A stretch of DNA of 64,000 nt, from positions 1 through 64,000 of the forward strand of contig CCKK01000018.1 in assembly GCA_001048675.1 (NCBI GenBank), read 5' to 3'. How positions within the stretch are numbered: position 1 is the first letter of the stretch; every line of letters starts with the position of its first letter. Below are positions 1-8,890 of the stretch, in pieces. The notes under the pieces were generated by a model. That model was given only the letters and a program-made list of their open reading frames with translations. It was not told the origin of the DNA and ran no database searches. Origin of the DNA: Vibrio diabolicus. GTDB lineage: Bacteria > Pseudomonadota > Gammaproteobacteria > Enterobacterales > Vibrionaceae. The translations under genes were made by a program, and so were the position numbers.

Positions 1-40
1 ATAGTATCTAAACCAAGTAGTTCTCTCAAAGTTACTTTTA

Positions 41-67
41 TTAACGGCGCTCAAACTGATTTCTTTA
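41..67 (-). promoter_or_regulatory. sigma-28 promoter of the next flagellin gene (off the left edge)
   Basis: Read on the minus strand this is TAAA, 15 bases, then GCCGTTAA. That is one mismatch from the flagellar sigma-28 (FliA) consensus TAAA-N15-GCCGATAA. It points leftward out of the window, so it should drive the next gene of a flagellin cluster. The gene itself is not visible. Confidence 0.7.
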
Positions 68-222
68 GGGAATTTTTTGGATTTTTTTGGAAAAAGTTCA
101 TTTGGAGAAGGAATCGTGATGAAGCAGATAAAAAAGCAAAAAAACGTCAAATTTTCGCTAAAGCTTCTTTTCGAGTTGTCGATACAGGCAGGTTTTACGT
201 TAAATTCGAGCGAGATCGATCA

Positions 223-1356
223 TTAGCCAAGTAAGGTTAATGCTAGGTTGGGCGCTTGTTTTGCTTGTGCAAGAATAGAAGTACTGACCTGCTGCAAAAT
301 CTGCTGCTTCACCATTTGCGTGGTTTCTTTCGCGTAGTCAGTGTCTTGGATACGACTGTTGGAAGCGGCTAAGTTTTCGTGGATGTTATCGAGATTATTG
401 ATCGCGTGATTAAAGCGGTTTTGATACGCGCCTAACTCAGCACGATGGCTATCAACGTACTTCATCGCAGTATCTAGGACGGCCACGGCTTGTTGCGCAC
501 CACCGACAGACGTAATGTCGATGTTATCAACCGCATCGTAACCTTTTAGCTGTAACCCCAGTTCACTCGCTAAGTCACCTGAAAACGATAAAGTGCCCGA
601 AGTTTCTTCTCCAGCCATAAATAGCTGTAACTGACCTTCTTCATTCACCGATGCCGTGACTTTGTCAGTTTGACCATTGATATAAGTCGCAAGCTCTTCG
701 ATATCATCGCCAGCTTTGGCATTAATTTGAATGGTTTCCGTCTCACCAAAACGATTCGTAAATGACATACTAAGATCATTCGCACCGTCTTTTACTTTCC
801 AATCAGAGCTTGCACGTCCGTTTGCAATGTAACTAAAGCCGCCCATATCAATGCCATCACTGCGCATCGACTTTAATTCAACTTGCACAGCTTCACCTGA
901 CGCTGCACCGATTTGAAATGCCGACTTACCAAAGCTGCCATTGAGCAGTTTACGCCCACCAAAGGAGGTCGTTTCGGCAATGCGGTTTAGCTCATCGTTA
1001 AGTGCCGTCACTTCTTCTTGCAGTGCAGTGCGTTCCGCTTTGCTGTTTGAACCATTGGCTGACTGTAGCGACAAATCACGCATACGTTGCATGATATTGG
1101 TCACCTCATTCATCGCCCCTTCGGCGGTTTGCATTATGGAAATGCCGTCATTCGCGTTGCGAACCGCAACATCTAAACCACGCATTTGTGATTGCAAGCG
1201 GTTGGAGATTTGCAGACCCGCAGCGTCATCCTTTGCGCTGTTAATACGCTTCCCTGAAGACAAACGCTCCATGGATTGGTTCAGCATGTCAGTTGCACTG
1301 GTCAAATGACGTTGTGCGACAAGTGCTGCAACATTGGTATTAACGGTGATAGCCAA
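223..1356 (-). CDS. polar flagellin, FlaE/FlaF type
   Basis: This is a structural subunit of the flagellar filament, 377 aa, the usual size of Vibrio flagellins. The conserved D0/D1 ends are intact: the N-terminus has the [11 protein letters not shown] and [19 protein letters not shown] blocks, and the C-terminus has the coiled helix ending in [11 protein letters not shown]. The variable central domain is at about residues 150-290. The start codon is TTG (1354-1356), with a GGAG about 10 bases upstream. No ATG fits, because the conserved MAxTVNTN terminus begins at this TTG. A well-placed sigma-28 promoter lies just upstream and another points into the next gene, so this is one member of a multi-flagellin locus. 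The sequence resembles V. cholerae FlaE / V. parahaemolyticus FlaF from memory; the exact paralogue name is uncertain. Confidence 0.93.
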   Translation of the reverse strand: MAITVNTNVAALVAQRHLTSATDMLNQSMERLSSGKRINSAKDDAAGLQISNRLQSQMRGLDVAVRNANDGISIMQTAEGAMNEVTNIMQRMRDLSLQSANGSNSKAERTALQEEVTALNDELNRIAETTSFGGRKLLNGSFGKSAFQIGAASGEAVQVELKSMRSDGIDMGGFSYIANGRASSDWKVKDGANDLSMSFTNRFGETETIQINAKAGDDIEELATYINGQTDKVTASVNEEGQLQLFMAGEETSGTLSFSGDLASELGLQLKGYDAVDNIDITSVGGAQQAVAVLDTAMKYVDSHRAELGAYQNRFNHAINNLDNIHENLAASNSRIQDTDYAKETTQMVKQQILQQVSTSILAQAKQAPNLALTLLG

Positions 1357-1393
1357 GAGACACAGACTCCAAATAAATTAAGGCTTTGGATAC

Positions 1394-1420
1394 TTATCGA
1401 CCAAATAATCGAAAGGTTTA
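1394..1420 (-). promoter_or_regulatory. sigma-28 promoter of the flagellin gene
   Basis: On the minus strand: TAAA, exactly 15 bases, then GTCGATAA (consensus GCCGATAA, one mismatch). It ends about 38 bases before the TTG start of the flagellin gene. This predicts late-class flagellar control by FliA and the anti-sigma factor FlgM. Confidence 0.8.
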
Positions 1421-1463
1421 GTCTTTTTTGAAAAAGTCTGTGGAATAGAAAAGAAGAAAATAA

Positions 1464-1485
1464 AAGCCCTCCAATTGGAGGGCTT
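1464..1485 (-). terminator. intrinsic terminator after yfeX
   Basis: Perfect 22-base palindrome with CCCTCC/GGAGGG arms. On the minus strand it is followed by TTTTATTTT. It lies 21 bases past the yfeX stop and separates that transcript from the flagellin gene. Confidence 0.85.
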
Positions 1486-1505
1486 AAGAAATAAAGTCTG
1501 AGAAC

Positions 1506-2408
1506 TTACTTGATGGCTAGCTCTGCTAGCATTTCTTGTGATGGAGCGAAGAAGTACGCACCAGTTACCGCTTTTGTGAAACGAAGCATTTGGTCTGTTT
1601 TACCATCTGTCACGCCGTACATACTTTCTAGCATCACTTTAATGTTATGAAGTGTATTGCAGTAAGAAATAAACAGCAGGCCATGAGGCCCTGTTACCGT
1701 CCCGTATGGCAAGCTATGACGAACAATCTTGAGACCTTTTCCTTCTTCTTTAATATCAACGCGACCAACGTGTGATGCAGCAGGAACGTCTTCTAGCTCG
1801 ATAGAGTCTGGTTTGGTACGACCAATCACTTTTTCTTGCGCTTTGACATTCAAGCGATTCCAAGCGGCAAGGTTATGTTCAAAGCGTTGAGCCATGACAT
1901 AACTACCTCCAGCAAATGGGCCCTCTTTTACTAGAGCCACATCAGCGCGAGCCTCCCCTTTCGGGTTTTCTGTCCCATCAATAAAGTCTGTCATATCACG
2001 AGCATCAAGGTAACGGTACCCATACGTTTCGTCCACAATGGTGACATCTTCTGCCGTCTCTTCTAGAAACTTACGCAGAACATAAAAGTGCAAGTCGTGA
2101 CGAGTAGAGTGACAGTGAATCAGCACATCAACATCCGTTGCAGGCGCTACGATGTCTCCTTCGCCAAGTTGAGTAAAATCAATAAGCTCTTCTGGCGCGT
2201 CTACATTGAGGTGTTGCCAAAACGATTTTGTGAATGCGATAGAAAGGGTCAGCGCCGCGCCTGGCTGGGTAATATTTAACTCTTCCACTAACTTTGGTAG
2301 TGCTTTCAGCTTATCCAATACGTTTTCACGGTTTTGGTTCACTTTAAGTTGAGTGTACAGTGCAAATGGCCCTGCTTCTGGCACGATCGCCGTTTGAGCT
2401 TGTGACAT
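1506..2408 (-). CDS. yfeX: DyP-type heme peroxidase, YfeX family
   Basis: Cytoplasmic dye-decolorizing-type peroxidase of 300 aa, the same length as E. coli YfeX (299 aa). The family GXXDG-type motif is visible as DFIDGTENPKGE near residue 145, carrying the distal Asp. A conserved His/Arg-rich C-terminal half for heme binding follows. There is no signal peptide. E. coli YfeX has been described as a porphyrinogen oxidase/peroxidase; the physiological substrate here is unknown. It follows yfeZ by 45 bases on the same strand, the same pair as in E. coli, and ends in a strong terminator. Confidence 0.92.
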   Translation of the reverse strand: MSQAQTAIVPEAGPFALYTQLKVNQNRENVLDKLKALPKLVEELNITQPGAALTLSIAFTKSFWQHLNVDAPEELIDFTQLGEGDIVAPATDVDVLIHCHSTRHDLHFYVLRKFLEETAEDVTIVDETYGYRYLDARDMTDFIDGTENPKGEARADVALVKEGPFAGGSYVMAQRFEHNLAAWNRLNVKAQEKVIGRTKPDSIELEDVPAASHVGRVDIKEEGKGLKIVRHSLPYGTVTGPHGLLFISYCNTLHNIKVMLESMYGVTDGKTDQMLRFTKAVTGAYFFAPSQEMLAELAIK

Positions 2409-2453
2409 TGAGGTTTCCTCTATACTTTGCCCCGGTGTGGGAAGTTATTGTTT

Positions 2454-2939
2454 TTAATTCTTCGAAGGCTGCTCTTCATTGCGCTCCAATTGTGGCACAT
2501 GAAAACAGTCTTTTACCCATCTTCCATTTAGAAGATAGATCATAAACCAAGCTAATAAGGTAATGGTAAGGGCGTTTGCCCAATTGAATACACCATGTTC
2601 CAGATACACATGATACATGGTCTGAGCCAGTTGGATACCGCACAAGATCAAAGTGATCTCTCGACCATAGCGAGTAATTCTGTTTACCCATCCTCTATCG
2701 GGGTGACGGAGCCCCATCAACCACATGAGAAGCAGGCTTGGAATGCCCATAGCCAAACCCAAATACAGCGTACTTGAGTCTGGATAAACAATAGCGAGTA
2801 GCTTACTGCCACTATCACGACTTACGCCTGCCATCGCAAACACAACCCATGAACGCACAAGAAACATCCATCCAAACCATAAAATAATCGGCGCTTTTAA
2901 AAATCCATGGGCGTCATATTGGTCAAACGAGTAGCGCAC
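2454..2939 (-). CDS. yfeZ: DUF2919 inner-membrane protein, YfeZ family
   Basis: Small integral membrane protein of 161 aa with about four hydrophobic segments (near residues 17-37, 55-75, 90-112 and 120-137). The sequence and its position directly upstream of the DyP peroxidase match E. coli YfeZ (DUF2919). Function is unknown. Co-transcription with yfeX suggests a role tied to the same heme or redox process, but that is inference only. Confidence 0.85.
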   Translation of the reverse strand: MRYSFDQYDAHGFLKAPIILWFGWMFLVRSWVVFAMAGVSRDSGSKLLAIVYPDSSTLYLGLAMGIPSLLLMWLMGLRHPDRGWVNRITRYGREITLILCGIQLAQTMYHVYLEHGVFNWANALTITLLAWFMIYLLNGRWVKDCFHVPQLERNEEQPSKN

Positions 2940-3082
2940 AACATCTTCTTCTTAATGTGATAAAACGCCACTTTAACCTATCATTTCAGAGTTGCAAGCC
3001 AGCAAAGATGAGAACTAAAGTTCATTTCATCATCTTACACAGGTAAACTAAACAAAGATTTACAATGACGTTGATGAGAAAC

Positions 3083-3436
3083 ATGAAAAAAAGAACTCCA
3101 GCTACCCCAGCGCCTTCTCAAGAAACTCAAGCCGAAGCGATGAGAATTGCCAAATCCACACAGAAACCGGGGCAAACCAAAGAGCAAACCAAGCTGATCG
3201 CTCAAGGTATCGAAAAAGGCATCGCTCAATATAAGAAGCAGCAAAAAGAGCGCAATCGTCAAGCCGATAAAGCGAAGAAAAAACAGCAACGTGAAAAGCA
3301 ACGTCAGCATGAAGAAGCTATCGAACAAGACAACATCACCGACGATGCGCCAAACCATGTATCAAGCAAACTGCCTTGGATACTGCTCGCTCTGAGCTGG
3401 ATTGGCTTTGCTGCTTACATAGTATTGGGGAAATAG
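3083..3436 (+). CDS. DUF2956 protein, charged coiled coil with a C-terminal membrane anchor
   Basis: 117 aa. The first 85 residues are very rich in Lys, Gln, Arg and Glu and look like a long charged helix (KKQQKERNRQADKAKKKQQ). One hydrophobic segment near the C-terminus (about residues 95-113) makes it a probable tail-anchored inner-membrane protein. It matches the DUF2956 family of Vibrio and relatives. An earlier in-frame ATG at 3065 exists; I chose 3083 because the family begins with MKKxTP-like residues. Function unknown. The DUF4156 lipoprotein starts 3 bases after its stop, so the two are probably one transcript. Confidence 0.8.
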   Translation: MKKRTPATPAPSQETQAEAMRIAKSTQKPGQTKEQTKLIAQGIEKGIAQYKKQQKERNRQADKAKKKQQREKQRQHEEAIEQDNITDDAPNHVSSKLPWILLALSWIGFAAYIVLGK

Positions 3437-3439
3437 CTG

Positions 3440-3772
3440 ATGAGACGCCTGTTACTTGGACTTTTTGTCGTACTTCTCTCTGGTTGCACGATGCCTTCTC
3501 ACCTTACTCATGCTCAAAGCCAAGATGTTCATATTCGCATTGACGCTCAGTTCAACCCTGATCGATGCGAATACAAAGGCGAAGTCACCGGAAGCGAGGG
3601 TCATTGGTATAACTACATTTTCATGACCAATGACGCGATGATGCAAGGCGCAATGAATGATTTAAAAAACAATGCCGCGGCTATCGATGCGGACACCGTT
3701 TTTATGGTCTCCCCACAAGATTTTATCACCTCATTTAGCGTGCTGGGCTCCGCTTACCGCTGCAATGGATGA
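3440..3772 (+). CDS. DUF4156 lipoprotein
   Basis: 110-aa lipoprotein. It has an N-terminal signal with lipobox LLSGC and cleavage before Cys16, followed by a small periplasmic domain. The layout and residues match the DUF4156 family (E. coli YjeI is a member). No Asp at +2 is visible, so the outer membrane is the expected location. Function unknown. It follows DUF2956 with a 3-base gap. Confidence 0.82.
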   Translation: MRRLLLGLFVVLLSGCTMPSHLTHAQSQDVHIRIDAQFNPDRCEYKGEVTGSEGHWYNYIFMTNDAMMQGAMNDLKNNAAAIDADTVFMVSPQDFITSFSVLGSAYRCNG

Positions 3773-3788
3773 CGCCTGAATATGAAAA

Positions 3789-3808
3789 AAGCCAGCAATT
3801 GCTGGCTT
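3789..3808 (-). terminator. terminator overlapping the stop of the winged-helix gene
   Basis: Twenty-base palindrome with GCCAGCA/TGCTGGC arms. On the minus strand it runs into TTTTTT. It overlaps the TAA of the gene that ends at 3807, and may also stop rightward transcripts from the DUF4156 gene. Confidence 0.8.
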
Positions 3809-4094
3809 ATGCACGAAATCCAAGACTGCTAGCGATATCTCTCTCCCGCTCTAGAACCCATTGGCTATCAAAAGGCCCCCAATCTGAAAGTTGATAATAG
3901 CCGTCATTATGACGTCGGCCATCTTGAACGAATATGAGTTCAATGCCGATCCCAGGTAACGCCTTGAGTACATCTTGAATTGTACGACGAGGCCACCCCG
4001 TTTTTTCGATCAACTTTGGCACATTCGGCCTTTCTAGGTTTTCCACCAACAAGGCCAAATATAGCCGCCTTGCAAAAACAGGACTCAATTCCAT
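3807..4094 (-). CDS. small winged helix-turn-helix DNA-binding protein
   Basis: 95 aa. The central part reads as a winged helix: LYLALLVENLERP, then PKLIEKTGWPRRTIQDVLKAL as the recognition-helix region, then a beta wing (IELIFVQDGRRHNDGYYQL). I chose the ATG at 4094 because AGGAGG lies 5 bases upstream; a GTG at 4100 would sit on top of that ribosome site. No named regulator is recognised. The roughly 290 bases upstream, up to yffB, are AT-rich and hold the divergent promoters. Target genes unknown. Confidence 0.75.
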   Translation of the reverse strand: MELSPVFARRLYLALLVENLERPNVPKLIEKTGWPRRTIQDVLKALPGIGIELIFVQDGRRHNDGYYQLSDWGPFDSQWVLERERDIASSLGFRA

Positions 4095-4386
4095 TGACAC
4101 CTCCTAAAATTGTGCTGATTCATTATTTCGTTTTTGCTCAGCGAGATGTTGCGTTTGATCAATAACTCGACTTTTCCATTTGATTTAGACGATTTTTTAT
4201 TCGATTTATAGTGCATTCATCGTAAATAAGTTACGTAACATCAGTTATCTCAATCTATCTGAAAATATTTTCCACCGCATTTTGTCAGTTTGATTGCTTC
4301 TTGATAGGATGCTATAGCAGCCCAAATCACTTAAGTGCGTCTTAACCGCGCCAGTGAAAAATAGAACAAAGAAAAAAGGAAACACT

Positions 4387-4737
4387 ATGTCGATTACCAT
4401 GTTTGGTATTCCCAACTGCGATACGATCAAAAAAGCCAAAAAATGGTTAGAAGCTGAGGATATTACTTACGACTTCCATGACTACCGTAAGCAAGGCGTT
4501 GATGTAGCTATGGTAAGCGAATTTTGTCGCGCTTTAGGTTGGGAACAGGTGCTCAACAAACGTGGCACGACCTACCGCCAACTGACACAAGAACAGAAAG
4601 ACACGCTTAACGAAGAAAACGCGATCGCTCTTTTGGTAGAAAATCCGGCGATGATCAAGCGCCCAATTTTAAAAGTGAATGATCAACTTCATATCGGTTT
4701 TAAAGCTGATCAATACGCTACCATTTTCAACTCTTAA
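4387..4737 (+). CDS. yffB: ArsC/Spx-family reductase, YffB
   Basis: 116-aa thioredoxin-fold protein of the ArsC family. The N-terminal FGIPNCDTIKKAKKWL motif carries the redox Cys (CDT rather than the CxxC of glutaredoxins), and the C-terminal KRPIL block is typical. The start at 4387 has AAAGGAA just upstream; an earlier ATG at 4354 lacks one. It sits 18 bases before dapE, as in E. coli. E. coli YffB interacts with glutathione, but its physiological role is not settled. Confidence 0.88.
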   Translation: MSITMFGIPNCDTIKKAKKWLEAEDITYDFHDYRKQGVDVAMVSEFCRALGWEQVLNKRGTTYRQLTQEQKDTLNEENAIALLVENPAMIKRPILKVNDQLHIGFKADQYATIFNS

Positions 4738-4755
4738 ATAAAGGAATACTCAAGG

Positions 4756-5892
4756 ATGACAGACAGTCCAGTATTGGCACTTGCTAAAGATCTGATCAGT
4801 AGACAATCTGTAACGCCGGAAGACGCAGGTTGTCAGGATTTGATGATCGAGCGCTTAAAAGCACTCGGGTTTGAAATTGAAGTGATGGTGTTTGAAGATA
4901 CCACGAACTTCTGGGCTCGACGTGGTTCAGAAGTGCCACTATTTGCGTTTGCTGGCCACACCGATGTGGTACCTGCTGGCAAACTGGAGCACTGGGATAC
5001 ACATCCGTTTGAACCAACGATTATTGATGGTTACCTACACGGTCGCGGTGCAGCGGACATGAAAGGGTCGCTAGCTGCTATGGTCGTTGCTGTCGAACGC
5101 TTCATTGCAGAGAACCCAGACCACAAAGGCTCAATCGGCTTTCTAATTACGTCGGATGAAGAAGGACCATTTATCAATGGTACCGTTCGTGTTGTAGAAA
5201 CGTTGATGGCACGTGGCGAAAATATCGACATGTGTATCGTTGGTGAACCATCCAGCACCGAAGTGGTTGGCGATGTGGTGAAAAATGGACGTCGCGGCTC
5301 TATCACGGGCGATTTGACGGTAAAAGGAACACAAGGCCACGTGGCCTATCCTCACCTAGCCAATAACCCTGTGCACGAGTCTCTACTCGCGATTCATGAA
5401 CTCGCAACAACCGAGTGGGACAAAGGAAATGATTATTTCCCACCAACCAGCTTCCAGATCCCGAACGTATCGGCTGGCACTGGTGCGTCTAACGTCATTC
5501 CTGGCGAGTTCCATGTTCAGTTCAACCTACGTTTTAGTACTGAGCTTAACAATGACGCAATTGTTCAGCGTGTTACCGAAACACTAGACAAGCATGAGCT
5601 GGACTACGAACTAAAATGGACATTCAACGGCGACCCATTCCTGACCGATACGGGCGCACTGCTAGACGCGGTTGTAGCTGCTGTGGCCGAAGTCAATGAT
5701 ACGAAGCCAGCGCTACTTACAACTGGCGGTACGTCTGATGGTCGCTTTATCGCTCGAATGGGTGGTCAAGTCGTAGAGTTAGGCCCTGTTAACGCTACGA
5801 TTCATAAAGTGAACGAATGCGTGAAAGTGGACGATCTAGAAAAGTTGACTGACATGTACGAGAACACGTTGAAACACCTGTTAGCGAAGTAA
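4756..5892 (+). CDS. dapE: succinyl-diaminopimelate desuccinylase
   Basis: M20 zinc hydrolase that releases LL-diaminopimelate from its N-succinyl form in lysine and peptidoglycan precursor synthesis. It has 378 aa (E. coli 375). Metal-binding blocks are all present: [20 protein letters not shown] and TSDEEGPF with the catalytic Glu. The C-terminal H is in [14 protein letters not shown] precedes the start. Cotranscribed with yffB; the dapA gene of the same pathway lies 3 kb away on the opposite strand. Confidence 0.97.
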   Translation: MTDSPVLALAKDLISRQSVTPEDAGCQDLMIERLKALGFEIEVMVFEDTTNFWARRGSEVPLFAFAGHTDVVPAGKLEHWDTHPFEPTIIDGYLHGRGAADMKGSLAAMVVAVERFIAENPDHKGSIGFLITSDEEGPFINGTVRVVETLMARGENIDMCIVGEPSSTEVVGDVVKNGRRGSITGDLTVKGTQGHVAYPHLANNPVHESLLAIHELATTEWDKGNDYFPPTSFQIPNVSAGTGASNVIPGEFHVQFNLRFSTELNNDAIVQRVTETLDKHELDYELKWTFNGDPFLTDTGALLDAVVAAVAEVNDTKPALLTTGGTSDGRFIARMGGQVVELGPVNATIHKVNECVKVDDLEKLTDMYENTLKHLLAK

Positions 5893-5906
5893 TCAGCGAG
5901 AACACC

Positions 5907-6605
5907 ATGACACCAGAGCAACTCACCGGCACCACAGATTCTCATCTGCAATCCACTTTAGTGGGTCAAAAAGCGTTTCTACTCCATCCTGAAGTGGCTG
6001 ACGATCTGCTAAAGATGATCAAAGCGGCAACAGAAGCAGGTTTTAAAATGGAAATCGCCAGTGGTTTTCGTGACTTCAACCGCCAAAAAGCGATCTGGAA
6101 CGGGAAGTTTTCTGGTGAGTTGCCAGTTCTCGACGTCAACTCCCGCCCTTTAAACAAAGCAGAGTTAAATGACGAAGAGAAGTTGATGGCCATTTTGCGC
6201 TGGTCGGCACTGCCTGGAGGAAGTCGTCATCATTGGGGTTGTGATTTTGATGTCTATGCGCGCAATTTATTGCCTACTGACACCAAACTCAAGCTGGAAC
6301 CTTGGGAGTACATTGAAGGCCACCAGCAAGCGTTCTACCAATGGTTAAAAGCCAACCTTGGTCGATTCGGCTTCTTCTTCCCTTATCAGCAAGATTTAGG
6401 TGGCGTTTCGATTGAGCCTTGGCACATTAGCCACCGCACTGTCGGGCAACAGTGCCTCGAGCAGTTGACGCTTGATGTACTCAGAAGCCAGTTGATTCAG
6501 CAAAATCAGACCGACAACATTGCAGGGATTGACGTCATACTGAATAATTTGGATAACGTCGTTGCCAAATTTATTCACAATATCACGCCGCCGGAGGCTC
6601 TATGA
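5907..6605 (+). CDS. M15-family D-alanyl-D-alanine carboxypeptidase (VanY-like)
   Basis: 232 aa. The VanY-type zinc site is visible: SGFRDFNRQ, then SRHHWGCDFDV (His and Asp ligands), then EPWHISH (catalytic Glu and third His). This predicts trimming of peptidoglycan stem peptides. No signal peptide or membrane segment is apparent at the N-terminus, which is odd for a wall enzyme; it may act in the cytoplasm on recycled peptides or be exported another way. It begins 14 bases after dapE, and its stop overlaps the next start (ATGA). Confidence 0.85.
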   Translation: MTPEQLTGTTDSHLQSTLVGQKAFLLHPEVADDLLKMIKAATEAGFKMEIASGFRDFNRQKAIWNGKFSGELPVLDVNSRPLNKAELNDEEKLMAILRWSALPGGSRHHWGCDFDVYARNLLPTDTKLKLEPWEYIEGHQQAFYQWLKANLGRFGFFFPYQQDLGGVSIEPWHISHRTVGQQCLEQLTLDVLRSQLIQQNQTDNIAGIDVILNNLDNVVAKFIHNITPPEAL

Positions 6606-6805
6606 TAGAAATACTCACCAACCCTTGGGTCATTATCATTGTAGTGTTGAGCGTGGTCATTGGTAACATTGCCGCACTCAAATACACCGCAAAAATGAAG
6701 TTTGGTCAGATGGATAAAAGCCGTAAGAACGATTTAGATAAGCTGAACACGTTGGATAAACAGCGCTCCGCTGACGAGGAGAGCAACAAAGACGAGCCTC
6801 GTTAG
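6602..6805 (+). CDS. DUF2897 small membrane protein
   Basis: 67 aa. One N-terminal transmembrane helix (about residues 8-27) is followed by a charged Lys/Asp/Glu-rich tail. It matches DUF2897, a family of unknown function in Vibrio and relatives. The start overlaps the stop of the M15 peptidase by 4 bases, indicating translational coupling and a shared operon with yffB-dapE. Confidence 0.82.
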   Translation: MIEILTNPWVIIIVVLSVVIGNIAALKYTAKMKFGQMDKSRKNDLDKLNTLDKQRSADEESNKDEPR

Positions 6806-6848
6806 TTAAACACCTACTTTATCTCGACACGCCGAATATAAGCATCAA

Positions 6849-6872
6849 AAAAGGGACCACTAGGTCCCTTTT
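6849..6872. terminator. bidirectional terminator between the dapE operon and bamC
   Basis: Ten-base arms AAAAGGGACC/GGTCCCTTTT with an ACTA loop. T-rich flanks occur on both strands, and it lies between convergent operons. Confidence 0.85.
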
Positions 6873-6911
6873 CAATTATTGTGTAAACGTATCGCGTTAA
6901 GTTCGCTTTGG

Positions 6912-7931
6912 TTACTGCTTCACCGTCGCAGCCAATACAGGCGCTAGTGATTTCAAAAACTCTTCTTCTACTGGCTTACCAGAGGAATCCGTAATATTGA
7001 TAGACGTACGGTTGCCTAAATCACCAAGTAAGAATGTGTACTTACCAGCGTCTAACTCCACTGGTTTAACGCCGATATCGTTCCAGAATTCATCATCCGG
7101 AGACGCATATTTCGCTGTGATTGTGCCCTGAGACTGGCTACGCTCTTCAATCTTAAAGCCCATCTTAGGTAGAATATTAGGCAAACGTTGCCAAAGCATG
7201 TTGTATTGCGCACGCGCGACAATCACAGGAAGCCCGCTGCGGTCTTTACCCATTGTAATTGGGATCTGTTTAACCAACTCTTGCGCTTTACGTTGTGCTT
7301 CTTCACGTACTTCTTGATCGTAGCGAGCGGTTACCAAGTTAGTCATGAACACATTGTAGCGCTCACGGTTGGTCGCCGTTACTTCTTTCACTTGATTGCC
7401 TTCACGCCAGTCAATAAGACTCACTTTAAAGCCGTGTCGACCATTAGCTTCAGCACGTACGATCTCATATCGGCTACCAATTTCCAGCTCTTCGTCTGGC
7501 GAATCCCACGTCACCCAACCCGTCTCGATACGAGAATCTGTTTGGCTTTCAACCGGAATCTCGTTGGCCGCAACCATGTTTTGTACGGTTTGCCAAACCT
7601 TGTCTAGTTCATCTTTACGAAGTAGCCAAAGTGTCACTTCACCATCACTACTGCGGTCCAGACGTGCACCAGGAATAAGCTCTAGGACTTGTTGAGGTGG
7701 ACGAATGTCGACATCTTTACCTACACCACCAGCGTAGTTACCCTGAGGGATCTCATAGTTCGGGTAAAACTGTGGCTGTGCGCCTTGTGGGACATTCCAC
7801 TCACCCAAATTGGGGGAGTTCAAATACTCGAAGTCATCTTTTGCTTGACGACGTTGATTGGCACCACCTGAACAGGCAGTCAATACGAATACAGCTAATG
7901 AACTTAACACTAACTGGCTTGAAAGCTTCAT
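6912..7931 (-). CDS. bamC: outer-membrane assembly lipoprotein BamC
   Basis: 339-aa lipoprotein of the BAM complex (NlpB/DapX family). The signal ends in lipobox LTAC, with Cys20 as the lipidation site. It is followed by the extended BamD-binding segment (DDFEYLNSPNLGEWNVP) and two helix-grip domains. It lies 74 bases downstream of dapA, the gene order that gave E. coli nlpB its older name dapX. BamA, the core of the same complex, is at 48454-50868. Confidence 0.95.
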   Translation of the reverse strand: MKLSSQLVLSSLAVFVLTACSGGANQRRQAKDDFEYLNSPNLGEWNVPQGAQPQFYPNYEIPQGNYAGGVGKDVDIRPPQQVLELIPGARLDRSSDGEVTLWLLRKDELDKVWQTVQNMVAANEIPVESQTDSRIETGWVTWDSPDEELEIGSRYEIVRAEANGRHGFKVSLIDWREGNQVKEVTATNRERYNVFMTNLVTARYDQEVREEAQRKAQELVKQIPITMGKDRSGLPVIVARAQYNMLWQRLPNILPKMGFKIEERSQSQGTITAKYASPDDEFWNDIGVKPVELDAGKYTFLLGDLGNRTSINITDSSGKPVEEEFLKSLAPVLAATVKQ

Positions 7932-8005
7932 CTATACTCCTAAAACACCGAGGGCGCTTTGGCCCCCAGTATGAACTTCAATCCTAGTAACTCAATCTTA
8001 ATAGC

Positions 8006-8890
8006 TCAATTTTGATAAATACCGGCGTCGGTTAACGCCTGTTCAACGATCGGCTGCGATTTTTCAGAAAGTGTGGTTAAAGGAAGACGCAAACCACCTT
8101 CTTCAATCAAACCAAGCTTTTGCGCTGCCCATTTTACTGGGATAGGGCTTGCTTCAATGAAAAGGTTTTTGTGTAGAGTCATCAAGCGTTGGTTAATCGC
8201 TTCTGCTTCTTCATACTTACCTTCACTTGCCAAATGGAACATGTCTGCCATGTCTTTAGCTGCAATATTGTTTGTTACCGAGATAACACCATTGCCGCCA
8301 AGTTTCACAAAATCGAGACCCGTCGCATCATCGCCACTTAGTAAGATAAAATCTTCGCCACAAAGTTCACGGTGAATTGCAATTCGGTCCAAATCGCCCG
8401 TTGCATCTTTTAAAGCCACGATATTATCAAGCTTTGACAAGCGTGCCACTGTTTCTGGCTGCATATCAACAGCAGTACGGCCTGGTACGTTGTATAAAAT
8501 TAGAGGCACATCACTCGCTTCAGCAATTGCCTTGTAGTGCAAGAACAAACCTTCTTGAGTTGGTTTGTTGTAATACGGTGTCACACTCAGGAAGCCAGCA
8601 ATACCAGAATCAGCCAGTAATTTGCTAAATGTTACTGCCTCGTGGGTTGCATTTGCACCCGTGCCAGCAATCACAGGGATGCGACCGTCGGCAAACTCAA
8701 CAGTTTTATTAACGACCTTTACATGCTCTTCAATGGTCAGTGTCGCTGACTCACCTGTTGTGCCTACTGCCACAATACCGTCTGTACCCGCTTCAACGTG
8801 GTACTCTACTAGCTTTTGCAGACTGTCAAAGTCTACTTCACCATCTGCTTTGAATGGCGTAATCAGCGCTACGATACTTCCTGAAAACAT
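8006..8890 (-). CDS. dapA: 4-hydroxy-tetrahydrodipicolinate synthase
   Basis: TIM-barrel aldolase that condenses pyruvate with aspartate semialdehyde, the first committed step of the lysine/diaminopimelate branch. It has 294 aa. The Schiff-base Lys is in VALKDATGD, the catalytic Tyr in ILYNVPGRT, and the N-terminal GTTGES motif is present. An upstream ATG at 8905 would add five residues; the start at 8890 matches the family ([12 protein letters not shown]) and has GGGAG 6-7 bases upstream. It forms an operon with bamC. Confidence 0.97.
   Translation of the reverse strand: MFSGSIVALITPFKADGEVDFDSLQKLVEYHVEAGTDGIVAVGTTGESATLTIEEHVKVVNKTVEFADGRIPVIAGTGANATHEAVTFSKLLADSGIAGFLSVTPYYNKPTQEGLFLHYKAIAEASDVPLILYNVPGRTAVDMQPETVARLSKLDNIVALKDATGDLDRIAIHRELCGEDFILLSGDDATGLDFVKLGGNGVISVTNNIAAKDMADMFHLASEGKYEEAEAINQRLMTLHKNLFIEASPIPVKWAAQKLGLIEEGGLRLPLTTLSEKSQPIVEQALTDAGIYQN

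Noticed and set aside
119..226. 35-codon plus-strand reading frame with an upstream GGAGAAGGA-like site
   Set aside because: Very AT/Lys-rich, overlaps the flagellin stop from the other strand, resembles nothing known, and lies in the leader of the next flagellin gene.
941..1309. Long reading frame antisense to the flagellin
   Set aside because: A shadow of the strongly biased flagellin codons; no start signal and no similarity to a known protein.
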